A stretch of 16,195 bases of DNA, taken from Rhodosalinus sp041685465 (GTDB taxonomy: Bacteria; Pseudomonadota; Alphaproteobacteria; Rhodobacterales; Rhodobacteraceae). Position numbers and translations under genes: made by a program. Positions within the stretch are counted from its first letter, which is position 1, and every line of letters begins with the position of its first letter. Shown here in pieces: positions 7,655-13,809 of this stretch. The stretch is from assembly GCF_041685465.1 (NCBI RefSeq), contig NZ_JAWLFS010000043.1, positions 1 to 16,195 on the forward strand, read 5' to 3'. The notes beneath the pieces are model-generated. The model ran no database searches. It was not told the origin of the DNA and saw only the letters and a list, made by a program, of their open reading frames with translations.

Positions 7655-7788
7655 GCGGTCCCCCTCAGGCCCGGTGCGGCCGGAGCCTACCGGAACCCGC
7701 CGGGGGGGTGAACTCCAATCTGGTCATCCGGCGGGACGGGCTCTAGGACTCGTCTGACGCCCGACCCGAGCAGCAAAGAGGACCTCCC
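7655..7788. promoter_or_regulatory. Divergent lptF/pepA intergenic region
   Basis: These 134 bases must hold the promoters for the leftward lptF operon and rightward pepA-holC. I cannot identify a convincing -35/-10 pair on either strand. A perfect 8-bp inverted repeat, CCCGCCGG at 7696-7703 and CCGGCGGG at 7728-7735, flanks the least GC-rich part (gaactccaatctggtcat) and could be an operator. It could equally be chance in GC-rich DNA. The pepA ribosome binding site AAGAGGA (7776-7782) and the lptF site (7659-7667) sit at the two edges. Confidence 0.6.
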
Positions 7789-9267
7789 ATGACCGAGCCA
7801 GCCACCGTCCGTTTCGCGGCCCCCGACGCCGACGCGCTCGCCGAGTGCAGTGGGCGGGTCGCCGTCCTGACCGAGCCCGGCGCGCGGCTCGATCAGGTGG
7901 CACGCCGCCTCAACCGGCTGACCAAGGGCGCGGTCGAGCGCGCGGTGGCGTCGCCCGCCTTCGAGAAGGTCGGGCGGGGCGAGGCGATGACGCTCGCCTG
8001 GCCCGCGGGCGTCGCGGCCGAGGCGATCGAGATCGTGAACCTGCCGTCCCGCCCGACGGCAGCCGAGGCGCGCAAGGCCGGCGCCGCGCTCGCGCGCGCG
8101 GCCAAGGGGGCCGATGTCACGGTGATCGGTGCCAACCGCCGCCATCTGCACGAACTGGCCTTCGGCGCCGCGCTGCGCGGGTATGCCTTCAACGATCACA
8201 AGTCGGCGGGCGACGACGCCGGGGAGGGCCGCGGCACGATCACGGTCTGGAGCCCGAAGCCCGAGGAGGCCGAGGCCGCCTACACCCCCCGCGCCGCGGT
8301 GGCAGAGGGGGTCTTCTTCACCCGCGATCTCGTCAGCGAACCCGCCAACGTGCTGACCACGACCGAGTTCGCCGATCGGCTGAGCGCCCTCTCCGACATG
8401 GGCGTCGAGGTCGAGGTGCTCGACGAGGCGGAGCTCGAAGAGCTCGGCATGGGCAGCCTGCTGGCCGTGGGGCAGGGCTCGGCGGCGCCCTCCAAGGTGG
8501 TCGTCATGCAGTGGAAGGGCGGCGAGGCCGGGGCCGCACCGCTCGCGCTCTGCGGCAAGGGCGTGGTCTTCGACACTGGCGGCATCTCCCTCAAGCCCGC
8601 GCAGGGCATGGAGGACATGACCATGGACATGGGCGGCGCGGGCGTCGTCGCCGGCGTGATGAAGGCGCTCGCCGGGCGCAAGGCGAAGGCCAACGTCGTG
8701 GGCCTCGTCGGGCTGGTCGAGAACATGCCCTCGGGCACCGCGATCCGCCCCGGCGACGTGCTGACCTCGATGAAGGGCGACACCATCGAGGTCATCAACA
8801 CCGACGCCGAGGGCCGGCTCGTGCTGGCCGACGTGATGTGGTACGCGCAGGAGCGGTTCCGGCCCGCCGGGATGATCGACCTCGCCACGCTGACGGGCGC
8901 CATGATCATTGCGCTCGGCCACGAGAAGGCGGGGCTTTTCTCCAACGACGACCCGCTCTGCGGCGCGCTCGAGAAGGCCGCCGAGGCGGAGGGCGAGGGC
9001 GCCTGGCGCCTGCCGATGGGCGAGGCCTACGACGAGCTTCTGAAGTCCGACATCGCCGACATGAAGAACGTGGGCGGGCGCTCCGCGGGCTCGATCACGG
9101 CGGCGCAGTTCCTGCGCCGCTTCGTGAAGGAGGGCACGCCCTGGGTCCACATCGACATCGCCGGCGTCGCGCGCGTGGCCAAGGACACCACGCTCGCGCC
9201 CAAGGGGGCGACGGGCTGGGGGGTCATGGCGCTCGACCGGCTGGTGGCCGACCGCTTCGAGGGCTGA
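7789..9267 (+). CDS. pepA: Leucyl (cytosol) aminopeptidase PepA, peptidase family M17
   Basis: PepA is a two-metal hexameric aminopeptidase that removes N-terminal residues from peptides in the cytoplasm. Some homologues, such as E. coli PepA, also bind DNA. The 492-residue product has the usual two-domain length. The signature NTDAEGRL lies at 337-344. The metal ligands K257, D262, D280, D339 and E341 and the catalytic K269 and R343 all sit at a constant offset of 13 from the E. coli residues, so the active site is intact. Translation starts at ATG 7789 behind AAGAGGA with 6 bases of spacing. Its stop overlaps the holC start by one base (TGATG). Being divergent from lptF and followed by holC is a conserved proteobacterial arrangement and supports the call. 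Confidence 0.97.
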   Translation: MTEPATVRFAAPDADALAECSGRVAVLTEPGARLDQVARRLNRLTKGAVERAVASPAFEKVGRGEAMTLAWPAGVAAEAIEIVNLPSRPTAAEARKAGAALARAAKGADVTVIGANRRHLHELAFGAALRGYAFNDHKSAGDDAGEGRGTITVWSPKPEEAEAAYTPRAAVAEGVFFTRDLVSEPANVLTTTEFADRLSALSDMGVEVEVLDEAELEELGMGSLLAVGQGSAAPSKVVVMQWKGGEAGAAPLALCGKGVVFDTGGISLKPAQGMEDMTMDMGGAGVVAGVMKALAGRKAKANVVGLVGLVENMPSGTAIRPGDVLTSMKGDTIEVINTDAEGRLVLADVMWYAQERFRPAGMIDLATLTGAMIIALGHEKAGLFSNDDPLCGALEKAAEAEGEGAWRLPMGEAYDELLKSDIADMKNVGGRSAGSITAAQFLRRFVKEGTPWVHIDIAGVARVAKDTTLAPKGATGWGVMALDRLVADRFEG

Positions 9268-9725
9268 TGGGCGACGCCTACTTCTACCACCTCACGCGCC
9301 GCCCGCTCGAGGCGGCGCTGCCGCAGCTGCTCGAGGCCTCGCTCTCGCGCGGCTGGCGGGTGGCGGTGCGCGGCCGCGAGGCGGAGCGCCTCGACTGGCT
9401 CGACGAGAAGCTCTGGCTCGGCCCGGAGGAGAAATTCCTCCCCCACGGCCGGGCCGGCGGGCCGCATGACGCGCGCCAGCCCGTGCTTCTGACCACCGGG
9501 CGCGCGGCACCGAACGGCGCGGCCTGCCTCATGGCGGTGGACGGCGCCGAGGTGGCACCGGAGGAGGTGCAGGCGCTGGAGCGGGTCTGCATCCTCTTCG
9601 ACGGCAACGATCCATCCGCGCTTGACCGGGCGCGTGGCCAATGGGCGGCACTGACCGGCGCGGGCTGCCGCGCGCAGTACTGGTCCGAGGAATCGGGCCG
9701 CTGGGAGAAGAAGGCGGAGCGCTGA
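9267..9725 (+). CDS. holC: DNA polymerase III chi subunit HolC
   Basis: HolC (chi) is a clamp-loader accessory protein that links the polymerase III holoenzyme to single-strand DNA-binding protein. The 152-residue product has the family length. It shows the typical FYHLTRRPLEAALPQLLEASLSRGWRV opening, the EAERLDWLDEKLWL segment (39-51), FLPHG (57-61) and the QPVLLTT strand (71-77). A later stretch, CILFDGNDPSALDRARGQW (108-126), and a Trp/Lys-rich C-terminus follow. The ATG shares its A with the pepA stop, and GAGGG lies just upstream, so the two genes are translationally coupled. Its stop lies only 3 bases from the stop of the convergent neighbour, leaving no room for a terminator between them. 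Confidence 0.95.
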   Translation: MGDAYFYHLTRRPLEAALPQLLEASLSRGWRVAVRGREAERLDWLDEKLWLGPEEKFLPHGRAGGPHDARQPVLLTTGRAAPNGAACLMAVDGAEVAPEEVQALERVCILFDGNDPSALDRARGQWAALTGAGCRAQYWSEESGRWEKKAER

Positions 9726-9728
9726 GGC

Positions 9729-10610
9729 TCAGACCGACAGAAGCCGCACGCCCTCCATGCGCCCGATCTCGGCCACGTCCTCCTCGTAGGCCGCTGTAAG
9801 GTCGTCCACGGTCTCATCGGTCCAGTCGGGGATGTCGAGTTCCTCTTCCACCATCTCGTCGACCGCGTATTTGTCGAGGAAAGCGAGCATCGTGCGCCGT
9901 TTCAGCGGCTCGGTCAGGTCCGGGTGCTCGCCGAGATAGGCGCGGAAGCGCTGCATCCCTTCGGCCGACATGATCTCCGAGAGCACATCGAAGGCGCCGG
10001 CGATCTTCGTGCCTTCCTCCAGTCCCGCGATGTCGCGCAGGATCGTGCCCCAGAGCACCGGGCTGTCCTCCGAACACCAGACCGTGATCGGCACGTCCGG
10101 CACGCCCTCGCGCAGCCGGCCGATCAGGTTGGACCAGCGCATGTCGCTCGGGTCGAGTCCGTCCATCATGTCGGCGAGCGACGCGTCCTTGCGGATCGCC
10201 AGCACGGCGGGAAGGAAGGAGGCCGGGTCGCGGATCGCGAGACGCAGCTCGACGGTGTCGCCTTCGAAAAGACGGCGCAGGTTCGCCAGCCGTTCCTCGG
10301 CCTGCGGAAAGAGCACGCCGCCGGCGAAGGCCTGCTGCGGCGCCGCGAAAAAGCGGTCGTTGGACAGCACGAGGCGCGTGACTTCCTCCTCCGGCCGGTC
10401 GAGCAGCGCGTCGAGAAGCACCTCGCGCGCCTCGGGCGCCGGGTCGGCCCGGCGCATGGACACCACCGTATCGCGCAGGAGCTGGCGGTAGCGCGCCGGA
10501 TCCGGCAGCGCGATGCCGCGCGCCGCGAAGCTCTCGGCGTTGCGCGCGAGCGTCTTCATCAGGCGCCCGTCATCGGTGGCCAGAGTTCCGGCGTGGAGGA
10601 TGATGTGCAT
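9729..10610 (-). CDS. Conserved-looking hypothetical protein with sulfotransferase-like N-terminus
   Basis: I do not recognise this 293-residue protein with confidence. It begins MHIILHAGTLATDDGRLMKTLARN, followed by SFAARGIALPDPARYRQLLRD. This has the rhythm of bacterial sulfotransferase-type P-loop proteins (beta strand, H-x-G-T, helix, AARGI-x-x-P), but the nucleotide-binding KTGTT segment is replaced by LATDD, so cofactor binding is doubtful. The remainder is helical and acidic, ending EEDVAEIGRMEGVRLLSV. There is no signal peptide or membrane segment. The ATG at 10608-10610 is chosen because AGGGG (10619-10623) lies 8 bases upstream; an upstream in-frame ATG at 10644-10646 adds 12 residues without a good site. 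It is convergent with holC and divergent from the TetR gene. The sulfotransferase relation is inference only. Confidence 0.75.
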   Translation of the reverse strand: MHIILHAGTLATDDGRLMKTLARNAESFAARGIALPDPARYRQLLRDTVVSMRRADPAPEAREVLLDALLDRPEEEVTRLVLSNDRFFAAPQQAFAGGVLFPQAEERLANLRRLFEGDTVELRLAIRDPASFLPAVLAIRKDASLADMMDGLDPSDMRWSNLIGRLREGVPDVPITVWCSEDSPVLWGTILRDIAGLEEGTKIAGAFDVLSEIMSAEGMQRFRAYLGEHPDLTEPLKRRTMLAFLDKYAVDEMVEEELDIPDWTDETVDDLTAAYEEDVAEIGRMEGVRLLSV

Positions 10611-10641
10611 GCCTGTCGCCCCTGCTGTGCCTGCCCGTCTC

Positions 10642-10670
10642 AGCATAGCCGGGATGCGCGGCGCAGGAAA
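10642..10670 (-). promoter_or_regulatory. Candidate promoter of the hypothetical gene
   Basis: On the minus strand TTTCCT (10665-10670) and TATGCT (10642-10647) are separated by 17 bases and lie about 32 bases upstream of the chosen ATG. The match to the sigma-70 consensus is weak, especially at -35, so this is only a candidate. If real, it rules out the upstream ATG at 10644-10646 as the start. Confidence 0.25.
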
Positions 10671-10736
10671 CCACCCAGGGCGGGCGCCACCCGTGGTCGC
10701 CCCTGACCGATCGGCGACAATAGGCCGGAATCGCGG

Positions 10737-10760
10737 GATTAATAAAAACGAACATTAATC
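10737..10760. repeat. Inverted repeat GATTAAT-N10-ATTAATC
   Basis: Two perfect 7-bp arms (10737-10743 and 10754-10760) flank the spacer AAAAACGAAC. It lies about midway in the divergent gap, in an AT-rich patch. The symmetry and 17-bp centre-to-centre distance suit a dimeric regulator's site. The two TTAA cores are 12 bases apart, not the 7 of a CtrA box. Confidence 0.5.
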
Positions 10761-10877
10761 GGGAAAATCTTCCGGTCAGGATCGCGGCGCAACAAGCGCG
10801 CAGAAAATGCCGGTCCCTGCGTCCGTCGGGGCAGAAGGGAGGCGTTCGACGAAAACTAAAACCGAATTTTGGTCGGT

Positions 10878-10893
10878 GTAAATCGGGGTTTAC
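10878..10893. promoter_or_regulatory. Candidate TetR operator GTAAA-N6-TTTAC
   Basis: A 5-bp inverted repeat (10878-10882 and 10889-10893) with spacer TCGGGG lies 75 bases upstream of the tetR start, and a further GTAAA half lies at about 10912-10916. TetR-family genes are often autoregulated from such upstream palindromes, so this is a reasonable candidate operator. The arms are short and no binding is shown by the sequence alone. Confidence 0.3.
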
Positions 10894-10967
10894 TCACGGC
10901 TTTCGCTCCGCGTAAAGCTGTGGGCGGTAATCGCACGCGATCCGCTCCGGAGAATTCGGCGAGCTTC

Positions 10968-11549
10968 ATGGTCCAGAAGAAGAAACCGGAAATCCGCGAG
11001 GCCATACTTGCCGCTGCCTATGATCTCTTTCGAGATCGTGGATATGCCTTTTCCACCGTCTCGGCGATCGCGCGCGCCGCGGACACCTCGGCGGCCAATA
11101 TCTACGTCTATTTCGGATCGAAGCTCGACATATTCCTCGAGCTCTACGAGCCGTGGATGATGGGCCGCATCGACGCGCTGCATGAAAAGGTCCGCAGCAT
11201 CCCCGAGCCGGACGTCCGGCTGAAGGCGTTCCTGCATACGCTCTGGCACGACATTCCCGTCGAGGAGAACGGTTTCTCCAGCAACGTCCTTCAGGCGCTC
11301 GCCACGGTGCCCGAGGACGACCCCCGGATCCGCGACCTGTCGCGCCGCGCCGAGGCGCGCATTTCCGAGATTCTGGTCGAGACCCTTCCGGAGGACCGCC
11401 GGCACCTCGCCGGGGACGGTGCGCTCGCCCGGCTGCTCGCCGCGGCGAGCGACGGGTTCTCCGTCAATCACCACGACCAGAGCTCGCTGGAACTGACCCG
11501 CGCGGCGGTGGATCTCACCGCGCGTCTGATGCTCGGCCGCCCCGGATAG
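10968..11549 (+). CDS. TetR/AcrR family transcriptional regulator
   Basis: This is a TetR-family DNA-binding repressor, cytoplasmic and probably dimeric. The 193-residue product opens MVQKKKPEIREAILAAAYDLFRDRGY. The helix-turn-helix follows at about 27-58 (FSTVSAIARAADTSAANIYVYFGSKLDIF), with the family's YxYFxSK ending. The C-terminal ligand domain (about 60-190) has no recognisable effector signature. The ATG at 10968 matches the usual family start. A TTG at 10869 would add 33 residues with no family resemblance. The only nearby purine-rich sites are GGAG (10949-10952), rather distant, and GGCGAG (10958-10963), rather close. The first third uses rarer codons such as ATA and is less GC-rich than its neighbours. 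It is convergent with the catabolic cassette, which is a plausible but unproven target. Confidence 0.9.
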   Translation: MVQKKKPEIREAILAAAYDLFRDRGYAFSTVSAIARAADTSAANIYVYFGSKLDIFLELYEPWMMGRIDALHEKVRSIPEPDVRLKAFLHTLWHDIPVEENGFSSNVLQALATVPEDDPRIRDLSRRAEARISEILVETLPEDRRHLAGDGALARLLAAASDGFSVNHHDQSSLELTRAAVDLTARLMLGRPG

Positions 11550-11563
11550 CTCGGCCGCCCCGG
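11531..11563. repeat. Tandem 15-bp direct repeat at the tetR 3' end
   Basis: GCTCGGCCGCCCCGG occurs at 11531-11545 and again at 11549-11563, giving a repeat period of 18 bases. The first copy encodes the LGRPG end of the regulator, the stop TAG lies across the junction (11547-11549), and the second copy fills the whole 14-base gap to the stop of the convergent flavoprotein gene. It looks like a local slippage duplication. Confidence 0.8.
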
Positions 11564-12943
11564 TCATCCGCCAGACCGGCCCGCGATGCGCCCGAGCCCC
11601 ACCGCCGACAGGAGCCCGTTGCCCGAGAGGTAGCCCGAGTCGCCCGCCCCCGAGACGCCGACGGCGGCGCCGCCCGTGGCGAAGAGGCGCCGGCAGGGCG
11701 TGCCGTCGGCGCGGACCGCGCGCGCCTCCGGCGTCACGGCGAGCCCGCCCTGCGTGTGAAAGAGCGCGCCGGTGACGCGCACCCCGCAGAAAGGGGCCGC
11801 GAGCGCCGGCACCGCGCCGAAGCGGCGGCCGAAGGCGTCCGGTGCCCCGGCGCCGCGGGCGGCCTCCGCCTCCGCGAGCGTGTCGGCAAGGGCATCGGAG
11901 GGCAGGCCGAAGGCGGCGGCGAGCTCCTCCACCGTGTCGGCCGTCTTGACCGCGCCCTGCGCCTCGGCCGCTCGGAAATCGGCGAACTGCCGGGCGACGC
12001 CCGCGATGCGCGCGTCGAAGACCGTGACCGCCTGCCCGCCGGGCTGGGCGAGGACGGCGCGCGCGGCCTCGGAGTAGCCCTGCGCCTCGTTCCAGAAGCG
12101 GCGGCCGTCGGCGTTCACCTGCGCGCCGCCCTCGGCGATCACGGCCCAGGTGATCAGGATGCCGTGCGGATGCGCGACGTTGCCGTGGCCCTGATAGGCG
12201 CCGAGATGCGCGGTCGCGAGGCCCAGCGCCTCGGCCCAGTCGAGCGCCTCGCCCTGGTTGCCGGCATGGCCGAAGTAGAGCGCATCGGCGATCCCGGGCA
12301 TGTGGCGCGCGACCCGGCGCTTGTTGCCGCCGTAGCCGTTGCAGGCGAGGATCACGCGCCCCGCGCCGATCTCCTCCACCGTGCCGTCGGGCAGGCGGGC
12401 CGCCACGCCCGCGACCTCGCCCCCGGCGTCGGTGAAGAGCGTTTCCACCTGCCGCTCGCAGACGATGGGCACGCCGCGCGCCTCGCAACGGCTGCGCAGC
12501 GCATCGACGAGCGAGGCCCCCGCGCGGTCCGGCAGCCCATGCATCCGGCGGCGCGAATGGCCGGGATAGTCGAAATCCTCGACGAGTGTCAGGGGCAGGC
12601 CGAGGCCATCCGTCAGCCAGGCCACCGCCTCGGGGATCGCCCCGGTCAGGGCGGCGACGAGCGCCGGATCGGCCTCGCCGTGCGCCTTCGCCTGGATGTC
12701 GGCGGCGAAACGCTCCGGGTCGTCCTCGATCCCTGCGGCGCGCTGCTGCGCGGTGGCGGCGGCGGGGATCAGCCCGGCCGAGAGCGCGGTGGAGCCCGCG
12801 GGCACCGGGTCGCGCTCCAGCACCAGCACCTCCTCGCCCGCCTCGTGGGCCGAGAGCGCGGCCACCATTCCGGCCGCGCCGGCGCCGATCACCAGCGTCT
12901 CGACCTCGAGCGGCCAGGCCGGCGGGGCAGGGCGGAGGCTCAC
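11564..12943 (-). CDS. FAD-dependent oxidoreductase, fumarate reductase / tricarballylate dehydrogenase-like
   Basis: This is a flavoprotein of the FAD-binding-2 superfamily, which includes fumarate reductase flavoprotein subunits, 3-ketosteroid dehydrogenases and tricarballylate dehydrogenase (TcuA). It likely adds or removes hydrogens at a carbon-carbon bond next to a carboxyl or keto group. The 459-residue product has the dinucleotide fold GAGAAG (20-25) with acidic E43, the GSTALSAG segment (50-57), an HTQGGL active-site motif (396-401) and the C-terminal FAD stretch LFATGGAAVGVSGAGDSGYLSGNGLLSA. The usual arginine in GANRLGGN is absent. No signal peptide is present, so it is cytoplasmic and its electron acceptor is unknown. 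It starts with GTG overlapping the upstream stop (GTGA) behind GGGCGAGGG. It is the last gene of the cassette; its exact substrate cannot be assigned. Confidence 0.85.
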   Translation of the reverse strand: MSLRPAPPAWPLEVETLVIGAGAAGMVAALSAHEAGEEVLVLERDPVPAGSTALSAGLIPAAATAQQRAAGIEDDPERFAADIQAKAHGEADPALVAALTGAIPEAVAWLTDGLGLPLTLVEDFDYPGHSRRRMHGLPDRAGASLVDALRSRCEARGVPIVCERQVETLFTDAGGEVAGVAARLPDGTVEEIGAGRVILACNGYGGNKRRVARHMPGIADALYFGHAGNQGEALDWAEALGLATAHLGAYQGHGNVAHPHGILITWAVIAEGGAQVNADGRRFWNEAQGYSEAARAVLAQPGGQAVTVFDARIAGVARQFADFRAAEAQGAVKTADTVEELAAAFGLPSDALADTLAEAEAARGAGAPDAFGRRFGAVPALAAPFCGVRVTGALFHTQGGLAVTPEARAVRADGTPCRRLFATGGAAVGVSGAGDSGYLSGNGLLSAVGLGRIAGRSGG

Positions 12944-13809
12944 CCCTCGCCCCCGTCGTAGCGTCCGCCCGCCTCCAGCATCGCGGGCGTGCCGATGCGC
13001 GCGTTGAGCTCCGCGAAGTCGAACATGCGGTCCGCGAAGGGCCGGTTGGTGCCGTGGGTGGCGAGGCTCGCGTAGTAGTCCTCCGCCGCGCGGGCCAGCG
13101 CGCGGACGATCCCGCCCGGGAATATGACGAGCGAATAGCCCATCGCGCCCAGATCGGCGGCCGAGGTGACGGGCGTGACGCCGCCCTCGACCATGTTCGC
13201 CATCAGCGGCACCCGCCCCGCGAAGCGCGCGGCCACCGCGCGCAACTCCTCGCCCGAGCGCGGCGCCTCGACGAAGAGCGCGTCGGCCCCGGCGGCGACG
13301 TAGGCCTCCGCGCGCTCCAGCGCGGGCTCGAACCCCTCGACCCCGATCGCGTCCGTGCGCGCGATGATGAGCGTCTCGGCGCTTTCGCGCGCGTCGGCCA
13401 TGGCGCGGATCTTGCCCGCCATCTCGGCCGCCGGGATCAGCCGCTTGTCGGCCAGATGTCCGCAGCGCTTCGGGAAGCTCTGGTCCTCCACCTGCAGAGC
13501 ATTGGCGCCCGCGCGTTCGTAGGTGCGCATGGTGCGCTGCGCGTTGAGCGCGTTGCCGAAGCCCGTGTCGGCGTCGATCACGATGGGCAGCGCGACGCGG
13601 TCGCGGATCGCCGCCAGCGTCTCGGCCATCTCCGACATGGTGGTGAGCCCGATGTCGGGTCGCCCGAGCCGCGTGTAGGCGACCGCCGCGCCGGAGAGGT
13701 AGAGCGCCTCGAAGCCCGCCGCCTCGGCGAGCGCGGCGGTCAGCCCGTCGTAGACGCCGGGCGCGACGAGCGCGGGGGCGCGGGCGAGGCGGGCGCGCAG
13801 GCGCTCCAT
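12940..13809 (-). CDS. Isocitrate lyase / PEP mutase family lyase (methylisocitrate lyase-like)
   Basis: This is a (beta/alpha)8-barrel enzyme that probably cleaves a substituted malate or isocitrate-type acid by retro-aldol chemistry. The 289-residue product shows YLSGAAVAYTRLGRPD (38-52) and PIVIDADTGFGN with the Mg-binding D79 and D81. It also has GANALQVEDQSFPKRCGH (101-118), whose Cys116 is the catalytic residue of lyases. R151 and E181 match E. coli PrpB R158 and E188 in spacing. The KRCGH loop argues for a C-C lyase, not a phosphonate mutase. Candidate reactions include 2-methylisocitrate or 2,3-dimethylmalate cleavage. SGAA replaces the more usual SGGG. The ATG overlaps the upstream stop (TGATG); a GTG one codon earlier (13810-13812) is an equally possible start. 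It lies in the tightly overlapping cassette. Confidence 0.88.
   Translation of the reverse strand: MERLRARLARAPALVAPGVYDGLTAALAEAAGFEALYLSGAAVAYTRLGRPDIGLTTMSEMAETLAAIRDRVALPIVIDADTGFGNALNAQRTMRTYERAGANALQVEDQSFPKRCGHLADKRLIPAAEMAGKIRAMADARESAETLIIARTDAIGVEGFEPALERAEAYVAAGADALFVEAPRSGEELRAVAARFAGRVPLMANMVEGGVTPVTSAADLGAMGYSLVIFPGGIVRALARAAEDYYASLATHGTNRPFADRMFDFAELNARIGTPAMLEAGGRYDGGEG

Larger units (their letters stand above)
10671..10967. other. Intergenic region between the hypothetical gene and tetR
   Basis: These roughly 300 bases separate two divergent genes and hold no gene I can support. Base composition drops in two patches (about 10738-10770 and 10850-10895), unlike the surrounding GC-rich DNA. 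The patches contain the inverted repeats listed separately, plus ACCGA (10861-10865) and TCGGT (10873-10877), another 5-bp inverted pair. Promoters and operators for tetR are expected here, but no clear -35/-10 pair stands out. Confidence 0.6.

Noticed and set aside
7687..9150. Minus-strand open frame (487 codons) opposite pepA
   Set aside because: PepA on the other strand has all catalytic residues; the antisense product is His/Arg/Gly-rich low-complexity sequence typical of a shadow frame.
10739..10758. CtrA cell-cycle box (TTAA-N7-TTAA)
   Set aside because: Two TTAA cores are present but 12 bases apart, not 7, so the known CtrA consensus is not met.
10869..10967. Longer TetR protein starting at TTG 10869
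   Set aside because: The 33 extra residues have no family resemblance and cover the AT-rich inverted repeats that look regulatory.
12940..13809. Phosphoenolpyruvate mutase starting a phosphonate pathway
   Set aside because: The KRCGH loop with catalytic Cys is a lyase feature, and no phosphonopyruvate decarboxylase or similar gene is adjacent.
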